A DNA stretch of 64,000 bases from Roridomyces roridus (GCA_029378245.1 JARKIF010000019.1:620001-684000), one strand, 5' to 3'. Counted from the first letter of the stretch, positions 45,009-57,328 are shown. The notes: a model not told the origin generated them from the letters alone. Translations and numbers: made by a program.

Positions 45009-47307
45009 CTACACATCAGCGTCTCCTAGTCCTTCGACGACAACGTCTTCATTTCCATCTCGCTTATTAACCTTGCTAGCCCGACACGCGTCGCGATGGA
45101 ATTTCCAATGGTTCCTCTGGCAGACATTGTTGCAATAACTGGACATTGGGTCATCAGTACTGGAAGAAACGAATAAAGTTCAACACACCGAGTCTTTTGA
45201 CACCCCGCGCATTGTTTGAGAGTTGCGTTGCCATTGTTACAGAAGGAGCAAGTATGCAACCGCGCCCATTGACCTGTTCTCTGGGCACCGGGATCTATGC
45301 CCTGTAGCTGGAACATGCGTATAAAACAGGGATCTCCGTCAAGCTTTTCAAACCATGCGATGAGATCCACGTCCGAGGCCGTTGTGTAAGGATTCGACGA
45401 TTGGCGGGAGACAGTGGAGCCCCATGTTTCCCAGGCGGTAGATAGACGGTCGAGTATGCGGTTGAGTGCGGAACACTCTTCCATAGGCTGGAAACCCGAC
45501 GGGGTGCATCTAGCGATATCGCAGATTTCGGCGAAGACTTTCCGACTGTTCTGAAATAGAATTTCAATTGTTGAAGCGGGTGAATGAAAACTTCAATTTG
45601 ACTTACTTGAAAGCTGTCGTCCGCCCAGAGGTGCCCATTTCTCACCAAATCAATGAGAGTTCCAACAGCGGCCATCAACGGCCTTTGCAAATGGTCGAGC
45701 TGCGCGAGCCCGGCAAAGGTATTTGCACGATCCAGGGCCATCTTCGTCAACGCGTTGAGCTCCTTCATGCGCGAGTCCACAAAGGCACCTTCTGCGATGC
45801 GAGACATGACGACGTGAGAGGAGTAGATGGTGAGATAAAGCAGTGAGAGCCGGATGTATTCCGTCATCCCATCCGAGTCGGCGCCGAGTTGAAGGCCTTT
45901 CTCCGCGTAGAGAACTCGGGTAACGGAGTCGTCCTTGATCCCGTGTCCGCAACACGCGATGATATAGTAGAAGAACGGCACAGAAGGATGCCGTTTGAGA
46001 GCTTCTTGGGCGTAAGCGGCCGGTGCCTTCGGGTCCTCTTGAGATGCCAAGACGACGAGGTGCAGAATATCGGCCGTCACATCCAACCCGTTCGTCTCGT
46101 CCGCAGCCTTCCGAACGGCATCTTCGCACACCTGGATCATCTCGCGCAATACGCCCGGTCCTCCAGCACCGCGTCCAAGCCAACTCCGTACTGTGGCCTC
46201 GCAAGTCAGAATCAAGGCCGCGAGCTCTTTCCCGAGATCCAAGTGCGGGCAGTCCGGATTCGACTGGTATGCTTGGACGATAGCCCTGAACTTGTCCTGA
46301 GCTTTCTGGAACTTGGACGAGGAAGGCTCGGTTTCGCGATAATAATTTTCAAGCGATCCGCGTGTCTCCCGGAGCCTGGGTTCGCGTTCACGTTGATTCT
46401 CCAAGTCCGGGGAACGAAATGCGTCTATCAGAGCGCGCTGAGAGTTGATTCGGTTACAGATATCTCTCGCCCGGCTACAGGCAACGAGAAAGTCCAGGGA
46501 GTCTGGGTTGGCGCGAAAGATTGCGGGGCATCGTGATGCAGTTTGTTGGCAAAACATGACGAGGTGGCTGAAGCTGGCTGAGGTAGAACCTGGGAGGCGG
46601 ACAACGCTGAGCATGTATCGCAGGACACGCGGTAGCGCGGCTACGACTTCGGGATCCGGAGTGCCGTGCAGGAAGATGGACGTGGTGGCATGCGACAATA
46701 CGCACAACCGTGCTCTCCACGAATGTGACATGCTCCAGATTGGGTTCGGCGGAGTCGAGCATATTGGACGTGAAGCGTGCAATGGCTTGTAGAACTTCCG
46801 TGTCGCGCTGATGAGAAATTTTACTGAGCGTAAAAACGATACTATTTCGGACGAAGGGAGATGTTAAAAGTTGGTACTGCGAGGGCATTCATTATAACTG
46901 GAGAGAGTACGCACGAGTCTCGAAAACAATGCGTCTCCCCAGGATATTATCCTGTCCCATCCCCGCGTAGACGAGAAGGATGGCCGACCCAAGGTGATCC
47001 GAGGCCACACGGCTTCCCCTCAAAGATTCCTCTCGGGTCTGAGCAAACACCTTGTCGAGTGTGGCACAGACCGAAGCAAACGACTCGTGACATTTCTTGA
47101 GGCCTCGCGAGGTCGAGGAGTCTAGGGGCGGTGCTTAAGTGCACTGTACGGTTTCAGCTCCAGAGGCCTCGTACCGGGAAGGCTTAGCACACGAATGACC
47201 TCCTGGGCAAGACGTTCCGTGTCGGGCCCAAGTCCTGCGGCAAAAAGCAGTTTGAGAAAGGGATCGTCATTTGCCTGGCGTGTCCGTGGATTGAAAACTT
47301 CGAGCAT
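45009..47307 (-). CDS. MYND zinc-finger protein, multi-exon
   Basis: The N-terminus starts at ATG 47307 (NDDPFLKLLFAAGLGPDTER). The long central exon holds NPDSLDFLVACSRARDICNR, SNPDCPHLDLGKELAALILT, ADETNGLDVTADILHLVVLA and EALKRHPSVPFFYYIIA. Introns 45551-45606 and 45139-45188 are well supported, the latter splitting the MYND finger CSFCNNGNATLKQCAGCQKT / YCNNVCQRNHWKFHRDAC. The stop is TAG at 45009-45011. In the N-terminal part at least two further introns are implied, and around 46700 a one-base frame change seems necessary (VESTVVRIV to HATTSIFLHGTPDPEVVAAL), so exact joins there are uncertain. The body looks like a helical repeat. The last exons lie tail to tail, 131 bases from the plus-strand paralogue. 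Confidence 0.7.
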
Positions 47308-47690
47308 GATGATAGAGGTGAAGCTTGGGTGAAGCAGGAAAAAGGAGGCTGAGAAAGGAGGCAGAACCGCCGGATAGCTGAGTTGGCGAAGATCCGAAAC
47401 GAGATCGAAGATGATATCTCCGTGTTTCAGTTGTTACCCCAAGAATTCTGGTCTGTGTGCGCATTCCAGGCGTGTTGAAGGCACCATCGGAACTTACTGA
47501 GGGATTGAAGTCTCGGTGGTTGTGACTCGTCACTGGTGCCGGGAGAGAGAGTCGGAGTGACAAGCGAGCTTTTTGTTTGGCGACCAAACATAGCGCGTAT
47601 CAACCCTCTTTGTTCCTGCACCGTCACCATTATTCATCCGAGTAAGCCAGCCCAAAATGTCCTCCATGTATTCAACCTTCAAATCCCTAG
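47308..47690. other. Divergent intergenic region between MYND and F-box genes
   Basis: About 380 bases; contains the promoters of both neighbours. No specific motif recognised. Confidence 0.4.
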
Positions 47691-49162
47691 ATGCCTTCTT
47701 CCTTTGACGATGATCTCTCCCGTCCGCTCGATACTCCGTTCTCGAAGACGTTTCTCGAGGGAGGTCACCTTGAGGTCACCGTCTTTCATCGGCAGACTTG
47801 CGTGTTGCAGTCAAGGTCGTCATCGAGGGAGAGTGTCGAATTGTCGATCTAGACTCGGCAATATGTCACGCAAAGTTCGAGCTCGAGCGAATGGCCCACG
47901 CGCGCGTCGTCATCATCCAAGGCCAAGTTGCCCGACACAAAAACGCGACCCGTGCATTCCGCCGCCTTCCTCCTGAGATTGTGGGTAAAATCCTCATCTC
48001 AGCCGCCCCAGTTTCCGATGCAGACGATATCATGGAGTCGCCGTGGTACCTCGGTCACATCTGCCATTATTGGCGGGAGGTCGCCATCTCCGTCCCGATC
48101 CTCTGGTCGGAAATCTGCATCATGCACCGCAGAGAGCCCTTCCCACCTCTCGAGACGCTGCTCTCCCGGTGCTCGAACGGCCTCTCAAGGTCTTGTACTG
48201 GAGCGCGAGCAAGCCGGACCCGCGTCTTCTCCGCATGCTGGTCGAACGCTCCGAGCGGTGGACCTTTGCGAGTCATCTCCTGAACCCGCATAATTTTGGC
48301 GAAATCGCGCCGATTCGTGGGCGGATTCCCCAGTTGCGACATCTCCGTATCGAGGTCGTTACCTTTTGGCCCCCGGGTGCCACCTCCAAGACCCAAAGTC
48401 AGCCGTTCGAAATCGCCCCAGCGTTGCGCGACATCAGCTTCGACGATCTTTCGGGACTTTCGTATCCCCTCATGTTCCCTTGGTCGCAGCTCACTCGCTT
48501 GAAAGGGACGGGGAGATTGTCAAAGTTGCTCGCCTCTCTCCAGCGCATGCCGAACCTCGAGCTCGTCAGCCTCACCCTCGAAGGTGATTTGTTTGCTACC
48601 GCCCCATCCACACCGATCACCCTCCCGCGCCTGCATCGTCTGCATGATTTCCACTCACCCGGGACCCCTCCTCGCTCTCTTTCAACGCTCCACAAAAGTC
48701 ACCCTCCGCACTCTCCGTATCATGTTCTGCAACCCAGCCCACATAACGCAGATCCTTACGGCGGTACCCACGATCGAGACGCTCGCGTTCCAGATCATGA
48801 GTTCTGACAAGCCCGATGCGTTGCTCAAGAACCTCACCCCGCGCGGAGGGCAAGATCAGCAGCAGCCATGTCTTCGACCCAACATTCATTCGATCACGGT
48901 TGCGTTGGACCAAGGCTCCTTCCGTCCAGGGCAGTTTATGAACATGGTCGAGTCGCGATGGCGGATTCCTGCTGCTGTTCTCGCTAAGGGAGAGACGCCA
49001 CCATGTGTGCGGCTGCGGTCGGTGGAGATTCTGGTGTTCAGGGACACCGAGTGTGTTGAACCGGTTATGCAGAGGCTCGGGGCGTTGGAGCACCAGGGGT
49101 TGAAGGTGAGCATGCTGTATGGGCATGAGGCGACGGATCAGTTTTATGACTGGCGCATTTAA
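47691..49162 (+). pseudogene. F-box protein gene, frame disrupted
   Basis: An agaric-type F-box protein. Start ATG 47691 (SFDDDLSRPLDTPFSKTFLE), then in another frame LDSAICHAKFELERMAHARV and the F-box FRRLPPEIVGKILISAAPVS ... ICHYWREVAISVPILWSEIC. A leucine-rich-repeat-like region follows in a third setting: RPLKVLYWSASKPDPRLLRM, IPQLRHLRIEVVTFWPPG, MPNLELVSLTLEGDLFA. The last part returns to the F-box frame: STKVTLRTLRIMFCNPAHIT, RLRSVEILVFRDTECVEPVM, stop at 49160-49162. The frame must change near 47795, 48180 (a single missing G would fix it) and 48665. No splice signals explain these. Probably a recent pseudogene, or the sequence has single-base errors. Confidence 0.7.
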
Positions 49163-50353
49163 GTACCTGGCTTTGAGGCCATTGCGTGCGCATGGCAGAA
49201 ACGATTCCGCTCTGGTAACATTCTGGGATTTTGAATGTCCGGGCTGGGCAAGTCTGATCTAGGACAGGAAAATTCAACCTCATGTCCACTGTTGATTTTG
49301 CCTGCCATTGGTCCCGGCATCACTTCGGCTCATATCGGCGGCCGGCAACAATGTGTTTCGAAACAAATATTGGGTACTCGGACCAGCGGATCAAAGTCCG
49401 GCTGAGATTTCACCCAGTGCTTGCAGTTCAATCACTTTTGATGTGCTGAAAGACAAAACCGCAACACCTCGAATAGCCCTGCAGCACAAGTGATGGTTGG
49501 TAGTATCAACCTGGCGATCTCGGCCAATAGAAACAGATCAAGTGCGGTAATAATGCACGTTGCCAAGCACACTTTCAGCTGAGGTTCTCGTATCTTGATG
49601 ATGAGGCGAGGCTTTCACATTGAAAACACTTTCGGCGGTGGTTCGGCGGTCATGTGGATCGCACCTCGGCTCCCGGGCGCCGAAATGCTGATCAGAAGAG
49701 TAACTTGAGAGCAACAGATCCGAATCAAACACTGGCGTAAATTCGTCGGGAGTCCGGGAGTCCGGGACCTGTCGGGACTCGGGAACGAGATGACAGCTGA
49801 CAACCCCAGCCAATCACGAATGTCAATCGTTTGATGGGTAGGGGGTTATATAAAGAACGATTCCTAAACGGGTTAGGAATCGTAATAGTACACCAATATC
49901 ATGTCGGTGAAAATATGGACACGAATAAAACCGCGGCACGCTGGAAAAGATGTGAGAGAATCTCCCAAAAGCCTGATCAGCTGGCATTTCAAACAAGGTG
50001 TCAGTATTCCACACTCACGAGCGTGCTTCATGGTAAAAAGTGGAGATGTGAAAACTTGGCAAGACCCGCACTCGAATCGAACGAGCTGCCTGAACATTTC
50101 GTTGCTCATTTGACGCAGGCGCGAGGTGCAGATCGCCGCAGTGCATCTACTAATAATTTGGGCTGAGTTGAATCTCGGCCGATGTTCTTGACGCCGCGTG
50201 AGCACCAGACGTAGATTCCACTGGTGCAGACACCGTGTGCTCGGAATAGCGGCCGTCGAACTTGGTTTTCTTTTTGGTCAAAAAAAAAGGTGGCTAGTAC
50301 AGATCTATCCATTCAAAGGACTCCGATTCCATCCTCCGGTGTAATTGCCTCTC
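49163..50353. other. Intergenic, no gene recognised
   Basis: A 110-codon minus frame (49873-50205) contains two CxxC pairs (FECGSCQVF, ILTPCLKCQL) but no known domain. The run of GTCGGGAGTCCGGGAGTCCGGGACC near 49745 is a short direct repeat. Confidence 0.35.
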
Positions 50354-51433
50354 AGCGCAGAAATTCCGACCTCCAGATCGCCGCCACTTCTCCCAAACAC
50401 TCGCCGCTGACGTCCGTCCACGCTTCATCCTCCTCCTGCAAGCTCTCCAGCCACTCGCATTCAACCAAATCAAACCGATCGCCGGCCCAAACACCCTGGT
50501 GAACCCCTTTATACAACAAGGCGGTATTATCAACGGGCGAGTAACAAATGCGGCTCAACAGAATCTCGTCAAAGCCAACGGCTCCCGCAGCTTCAATGAT
50601 CTCCTCTGTTTCCTCCTTCCACTCGACGAGCGCCGCTCCACGAACAAATTGTCGCTGAGAGAGGTTGCGGAGAGTACCGTAGTGCGTTCGTCGATCCAAG
50701 GGATTTTGAACTAGACGTCGATGAGGGTCGGGAGTACAAAGTGGAAATCGTCACGGAGTGTGAGACCCTTGTGTGCCATAATGTCGCGCCAGTAGAACTT
50801 TCTGACCAAGTGCAACTGCGCCGTTTGACCGCGGTCACCCGGAGCCTTGACTAGAGGGTATCCGTTTTCTTCGTGGTCCCGGAAGTCCTCGCGGTCCTGC
50901 TGCGTAAAGACATGATCGGGGACTTCGTCTACGTCACTGAGAAAGTCCCCGATACAGACGATACGGTCCCCTGCCCACGAGAGGGACGCAAGCTCGTCGG
51001 TGATGTGGCGATCCAAGAGGCGTCGTCCGATTTCCCATAGGTATTGGCAGGTGATGCACAGGAAGGCAATGTCCGCGAAGAGGGGCAGATGGGATATTAT
51101 CTTGTCGATGAGCTCGACAGGCAAACTCAGGAGCATGGATGCCCTGGGTGGCATGGTGAGTACAATGGCAGCAGAAGCGAGACGTACTACCGACCGTTGA
51201 GCAGCCCTTTGAGGGAATAGAAGACGATGACCGTCAAAATTGCCAACGAGTTTCCCTGGCGTTATGGGGAAGATGAAGCTGTCGCAGTCAGGGAGATTCT
51301 TTGCCGCCCTGGCGACTGCGAGACTGAACACCAGTGGCATGTCAGACGGAGAGAATAAGAGCTCTGCCAGCTTCCCCTCCCACCCAAAGGCCTCCCGTTT
51401 ATCGAGGTTGATGGTCTGCCAACCTTGTCCCAT
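50352..51433 (-). CDS. F-box domain protein, agaric family, with one apparent single-base frameshift
   Basis: The F-box is MLLSLPVELIDKIISHLPLF followed by AFLCITCQYLWEIGRRLLDR (about residues 99-140 from the 51433 start). The following region contains WAGDRIVCIGDF and, after 50711, TLRNLSQRQFVRGAALVEW, LLSRICYSPVDNTALLYKGV and HQGVWAGDRFDLVECEWLES, the usual C-terminal half of this mushroom family. The two halves are in different frames: GACGTC-TAG ends the first, and reading resumes with LVQNPLDRR one base later. The 98 residues before the F-box (NLDKREAFGWEGKLAELLFS) themselves resemble the C-terminal module of the same family, so an upstream paralogue may be fused. Stop at 50352-50354. 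Confidence 0.6.
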
Positions 51434-52666
51434 TTACGAAGAGTGAGTGAGTGACGGTGCAAGTCAAAGGGCATTTTGATTGTGCACGCTTGGTGCACGT
51501 GCTGCCAATTGTTCTGTCTCGGCCCGATGATCAAACTTGTTCCGAATCCTAAACCCTTTTAGGACTCGTGCTTGGCATTCGAACATCGAGCCTAGCCTTC
51601 ATTATTTTCTTAGCGACCAGTGGTACAAAAGTCTCAAAGTGAACTCCGGGCAAGGCTCACCCTCGAATTTGCCTCGAATCGAACGCCGAACGGGCATTCC
51701 GCTGTGAACTGAGAACTCCGGTAGCACGGCAGGCACAAGCCATTGCAAGAGGTTGGGCTGCCCTTCAACTCCAGGTTGAAGTCTCCGTCGTTGCAGGTAA
51801 GCCAAAGAAGGCCTGATGTCAGATCAGCGCTTCAAGACTCATCATGCGTAACTCGAACCAACATGAGCATTACAGAGCGGACAGGCGGCCTTCATTTGCC
51901 AAGGTTCATTCTTGAAGGGACGCTATCTTCGTTACAATTCCAGCTAGACGGGGTCAGCCTGCTTGGAGCCCGTACTTGGAAATCATTCCCGGCGAAGTTC
52001 ACTTGACGGTAAGTGTTGGGCAGACGTGTGAGCAAGCTTCAAGGTAAGTATTGGGTGGCTCTGCTCCACTGGCACCGTCGTCAATTCTTTTCGCACAAGC
52101 CTTCGAGGGCATGGCATTGCAGTCGGAGAAACAAGTCAGAACGAAACAAGGTCACGTAACGGAATTGCGCATCTATGATCTGCAACTGATTGACTTCAAC
52201 TGATTGATGGGTACGCCAACCACGCACACACCGACAGATTCGGACACATCTCTCTTCCGAACCACGATGTCGCGCTGATCACCGAATGTGGAATGGAACC
52301 CTGCCCGCTCATGGGTTCTGACTTCTATTTCTCGGGCATGCGCTTCCTCGGCAGACGCCCTTGGGGAGGACCTTGTGCTCCGGTGTCACGCCCGCCGGCG
52401 CCCGAAGCGTTCTCAAAGCGACTGGCGTCGGTGGACACGCGCCTAGAGAGCTGTAGGCAAGAGCAGGTCAAATGCGTGATTCCTGGTCCTTGGTCTTTCC
52501 TCCCCCTCAGCGCTGCATAAAGAAGCTCATAGTCTTTTCTGGGCTCGCTCCGCGCTCGAGCTCGAGCTTTTGCTTGAGCAAGCCAAGGCCTCGATTTACT
52601 GGCTTTGCTTCTCCGCCGGTAGCCTCCTATATAAGCTGGCCCAGACCGACTCGTTCCCCCAACGCA
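51434..52666. other. Intergenic region upstream of the fucosidase gene
   Basis: Small frames only (for example 51743-52006 plus), none recognised. The last 100 bases hold the fucosidase core promoter. Confidence 0.4.
52628..52634 (+). promoter_or_regulatory. TATA box of the GH95 gene
   Basis: The sequence TATATAA lies about 35-40 bases before the ATG at 52667. With the short untranslated leader common in fungi this is a plausible core promoter. An upstream open frame runs through it but has no independent support. Confidence 0.5.
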
Positions 52667-55129
52667 ATGAAGCTCAAACACCTCTCCTTCGTGCTTCTTA
52701 CCCGCCTCACTCAAGCCGCACCCGTCTTTGACGGGAGCAGGCACATCTGGTTCACCTTCCCCGGCTTCTTCCCCGTCTTCGAGTCCTCTCTCCCCATCGC
52801 AAACGGGCGCGTTGCAGCGTCGATTTACGGCGGCGCCTCGGAGGTGCTTGGTATCAACGAGAACACCATTTGGAGTGGACCCTTCCAGGACCGCGTCGCT
52901 TCGACAGCGCTCGAGAATGTGCCGGTCGTCCGCGAGATGTTGTTGGCGGGTAATATTTCCCAGGGCAGGGAGATTGCGATGAGTCTGATGATTGGATCCA
53001 ACACGTCGCCTCGGATGTACAGCTACTTTGGGAACATTCAGGTCGATTTTGGGCACGGGGCGGGAGACCTGACGGATTATCTGCGATGGCTGGACACTCG
53101 CGAGGGGACTGTCGGCGTGCAGTACAATTTCGGAGGCGTGACTTATATGTGAGTGTCCCGACTTATGCGAGAATCGTACTGACAATTTGGTAGGCGCGAG
53201 TACATCGCCAACTACCCCACTGGCGTTCTTGCCGCCCGGTTCAACGCCAGCTCCCAGGGCGCCTTGAATATGACCATCTCGATGACGAGTCAGGCCCAGA
53301 TTCTTTCAATCACTGCGGCTACGGCACCCAATAACAACACCCTCACGCTCAAAGGCACCAGTGGACAATCAGTCGATCCAATCTTATGGACTGGTCAAGC
53401 ACGTTTCGTTCCCGATGCGGGCGCGACTGTTTCAGTCTCCGACGACTCGACTCTAGTGATTACTGGCGCTACAACGGTCGACATGTTCTTCGACGCCGAG
53501 ACGAGCGTGCGGCACCCCACCGAGGCTGCATGGGAGGCAGAGATGCGGAGCAAGATCAACGCTGCGTTCAACCTCGGGTACGACGCAGTCAAGGCTGCTG
53601 CAATCGGGGATGCTTCCACTCTTCTGGACCGAGTGACGCTCGACTTGGGTGTCTCGCCCAACGGGCTGGCGGATTTGCCGACGGACCAGCGGATTGCCGC
53701 TGCCCGTACTTCAACCGTGGATGTTCAGCTCAGCACGCTCGTGTTCAATTTCGGGCGCTACCTCCTCGCCGCGTCCTCCCGTCCATCCAATGACGGCACG
53801 CTTGCGCTCCCCGCTAATCTCCAGGGAATCTGGAATAATGGGACCGAGCCGCCCTTTGGGAGCAAGTACACCATCAATATCAACACCGAGATGAACTACT
53901 GGCTTGCTGGGCCGACAAATATGATCGAGACGCAACTGCCGCTCTTCGAGTTGACTTCGATGGCTATCCAACGCGGGCAAGATGTCGCTCAGACGATGTA
54001 CGGCTGTCCTGGGACGGTCTTTCACCATAATTTGGATTTGTGGGGCGATGCGGCGCCGGTGGACAATTTTACGGAGAGCACGATGTGGCCTTTGGGTGCC
54101 GCCTGGCTTGCGTGGCATGCCGTCGACCATTGGCGCTTTACGCAGGATACGACCTTTTTGCGGGAGGTGGCCTACCCGTTCCTCGGTAACGTGACGACGT
54201 TTTTCGAGTGCTATGCCTTTGCACACGATGGGTTCAATGTCACTGGGCCGTCTCTCAGCCCAGAGAACGACTTTACTGTGCCGTCAAACGAGAGCGTGGC
54301 GGGTGCTAGCGAGGCAATAGATATCGCGCCGGCGCTCGACGGGCAGCTCATGGATGATATATTCTCTAGCTTCCTCGAGATTGCCGCCGTTTTGAGCATC
54401 CCCTCATCGGATCCTGTCGTGTCAGCCGCACGGGCATTCCTCCCCACCATCAGACCGCAACAGATCGGCTCCCTCGGCCAGATTCTCGAATGGCGCGTCG
54501 AATACGCGGAGCCCACCCCAGGCCAGCGCCACCTCTCACCTCTCTGGGCGCTCATGCCAGGCCGCGCCTTTTCCCCTCTCATCAACACTACGCTCTTCGA
54601 CGCAGCGCAAGTCCTACTCGACAGACGCGTGCAATTCGGCTCGGGGAGTACAGGGTGGAGTCGGACGTGGCTCATCTCGCAATACGCGCGCTCGTTCCGG
54701 GGCTCGGACGCGTGGACTACCGGGGTGGGGCAATGGTTCGCTCTATATCCCCCTGACTTCAGCTTGTTCAACACCCTTTCGGGGCCTGGAGATCGCTTTC
54801 AGATTGACGGGAATTTTGGGTTCGTGAGCGGGTTGGCGGAGATGTTTTTGCAGAGTCATGCGGGGGTGGTGCATTTGCTGCCGGCGTTGCCTGCGGATAA
54901 TGTGCCGACGGGGTCTGTCAAGGGCTTGGTGGCGAGAGGCAATTTTGTGGTTGATGTGGAGTGGGAGGATGGCGAGTTTGCGAGTGCGAATGTGACGAGT
55001 CGGAGTGGGGTTGCGTTGGCTTTGAGGGTTGGGGATGGGACGGGAGAGGTGTTGGTGAATGGGGTCAAGTATACTGGGCCGTTGGAAACGAACAAGGGAC
55101 AGAGTTTTTTGGTCACGTTGGAGGCATGA
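52667..55129 (+). CDS. Secreted alpha-L-fucosidase, glycoside hydrolase family 95 (805 aa)
   Basis: Two exons, 52667-53148 and 53194-55129, joined by a 45-nt GTGAGT...TAG intron, give an intact 805-residue enzyme. Residues 1-18 look like a signal peptide. The N-terminal beta domain starts SLPIANGRVAASIYGG (about 41-56) with GINENTIWSGPF. The (alpha/alpha)6 catalytic domain holds LPANLQGIWNNGTEPPFGSK, YTININTEMNYW (Asn pair at about 389 and 391), LSPENDF with the candidate general acid Glu518, and FQIDGNFGF with Asp699. These correspond to the catalytic residues known for GH95 enzymes such as bifidobacterial AfcA (by family pattern). Many N-x-S/T sites fit secretion. It should release L-fucose or a similar 6-deoxy sugar from plant or animal glycans. 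Xylan or galactose specificity of relatives cannot be excluded. Confidence 0.95.
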
Positions 55130-55866
55130 TCTTTTCAATTTTGTAATTTTACGAACTCGGTCAAGAACTTTGAATCGTCTCACTCAGCGGCGACGAAACC
55201 GGTGTTTGTTCCGATCTTTGATGGCTGATCACTGATCGGCACTTTCTCTTCCTGCTTCCATCTCGCTCTCACCATCTGGTACAGCCCGCTCTTGCACAGC
55301 TCCCATTTAAACCTCGCTGTCTGACCTGCTAATATCCTGTCGGCCAGTCGACACCGTCCGGGGGATCTTTCATCGCTCCCCAGCGTTGCACAGAAGTCGG
55401 AGTTTCTGGAGCTCTGACTTTGAATTCTACTCGCTGCTCCTCAGGGTCACATCTCTATGGAGAAGTCTTAGTATTCAAAACAGCTCCTCACGATATTAAG
55501 CGCCCCACAGCCTCCGGCGGGATACCACCGTTCCTTCCGGAATTCCCTCGCCGTCTTGTCAAGGTGTGGTGTGCACGATATCGATAAGGACCATACGGAA
55601 GACTCCGAAACGGATGGTACCGAATGGCCTCGGCCGCCTGCTCACCTACTAGAAGAACGCTTGGACGGACACGACGCCAATTCACCGACGCTCCCTCTGG
55701 CGACGGCCAGTTCCATGGCATCTACTTACCCTACTAGGCGCTAAACACGGCATACACGTTGCTTTCCGCAGTCCTTACGAAAGTCCTCTACAGCTATCCG
55801 TCTGGATTAAAAGGGGGAAGACTTGCCTTGACTCCACAACCCCTCAGCCCATCGCCACCACACCCC
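55130..55866. other. Intergenic region
   Basis: No recognised gene; small frames only. A pyrimidine-rich stretch leads into the ATG at 55867. Confidence 0.4.
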
Positions 55867-57273
55867 ATGTCTGACAGCAACCTCTACAGCCGTCTTCTCT
55901 TATCAAAGGGCCATGGCTACCCCCTGTTCGGTCCCCAACCATTCGATGACCTGCCTCCCGATTCCCGCCGACTAGGGACTCAGATCGGGGACGTCGGTGT
56001 CGTGACTGCCGATGGGTCTTTCGACGTCATCTTCAACATCTGTCGCTCAGCGGACGACCCGCTCAATCGGTTTGGCGTACCGGAACGTTTCGAGCAAGTC
56101 CGCATTGGCCCTGGCGATATCGCTTCCCGGCCACAATATCACCGTCCCGGATCGGACGTCTCTAACACGAGAATCAGCAAACGGCGCTTGGATGTGGACA
56201 CTGGTGTAGAAAGCAACGTGTGATTATTCCTCTCACCATTTGCGATAACTCCTTCATGCCATTCAGATTTCTTCCCCTCGGAGTTGGGGCCGTGGTCGAG
56301 ATTTCGACCTCCTCAAAGGAGGCCGCGGTCCTTCTCCTCCCTGACGGTGCCTCCCGCACAGATCTTCGATGTCTGAAGAACCAGTTCCGGGACTACGCCT
56401 TGAAACATGCACACCGTTGGTACGCCTTCGTGAACGGAACTCTGGGTATGATGATCGAAAGCGGAGATCTCTACCTCGTGACTGGGATGGATAAATCGAC
56501 ATCGTGGAGTGTCGCCGCGATTGAAGACCATTCTGAAGACTGTCGCATCTCACTGAAGCTCAAAGCCGCTCAAATTGGATCCGCTGGGACGTCGTGCGCA
56601 TGGGAGTGGGAAACTACGAGCTCTTTCGCGAATTCAGGTCCAAGAAGGCAGCCTGGGGAAGAGGATTGGACTGACAATCAAACTGTTTTTATCCGCGGAT
56701 TCAAAATAACCATCCGGTCTCGGTCTTCGCCTTTGCAGAAATCCGTCAAGGTCCCTGCGATTGTGGGCTCTAAACCATCGGAGATCCTCACAAGAAGCGG
56801 GTACATCCCGTATTCGCAGTCGTCTTCGAGCACTGGCGGTGCTTTCTCCCGAGGGGCCAATTCTTCTGCAACCGGCGGCACTTCCGATTCCGAATCCGAC
56901 GACGAAGGCTCTGTCGAATATTTCCCTGATATAGTACCGGTTCGTTTTCACTTTTCGTCCATGCGATATGTACTTCATCCCGTAACTTAACAGGCCTATC
57001 ATCCTTCGAATGTCATTAACGAGCATCTCCTCGATCGGGTAAGCGGGAATATACGTCGGTGGACCCGCGTTGACGAGACTACATGCAGTTCCCTATGATT
57101 GATGTCGCAATAACTCACGACGACGAATGGGCGGCTGTGTTGAATGAAGTGCGTAACAATCAATTCAATGTGCTCTTGTATTGACGTTGGGGCGCAGCAC
57201 GATACAGAAATGCCAAACGAGTCCGAACTTATTGAGCGGATCGAACACGAGTATAATGCGGAAACAAGTGATG
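55867..57273 (+). CDS. Agaric-type conserved domain protein; N-terminal part of a possible fused regulator
   Basis: Exons 55867-56219, 56267-56939, 56994-57038, 57089-57148 and 57198-57273 join in frame with GT-AG introns of 47-54 nt. The product begins with a block seen often in uncharacterised mushroom proteins: SKGHGYPLFGPQP, IGDVGVVTADGSFDVIFNIC, WYAFVNGTLGMMIESGDLYL followed by VTGMDKSTSW, and VFIRGFKITIR. A serine-rich acidic segment (ATGGTSDSESDDEGS) follows, then YHPSNVINEHLLDRFPMIDV with AITHDDEWAAVLNE. Function unknown. There is no stop where the family usually ends: the last exon ends GAT G at GTAAGC and continues in phase into the TEA-domain exons. If that splice is not used, the frame ends at 57362. 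Confidence 0.75.
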
Positions 57274-57328
57274 GTAAGCATTTGTGCGTTTCTCAAGCTC
57301 GTTCGTGGATCAGTTGGAATCCTTTTAG

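Noticed and set aside
45889..46536. 215-codon plus-strand frame
   Set aside because: Antisense to the long central exon of the minus-strand MYND gene.
52325..53185. 286-codon minus-strand frame
   Set aside because: Antisense shadow of the first exon of the GH95 gene, explained by codon bias.
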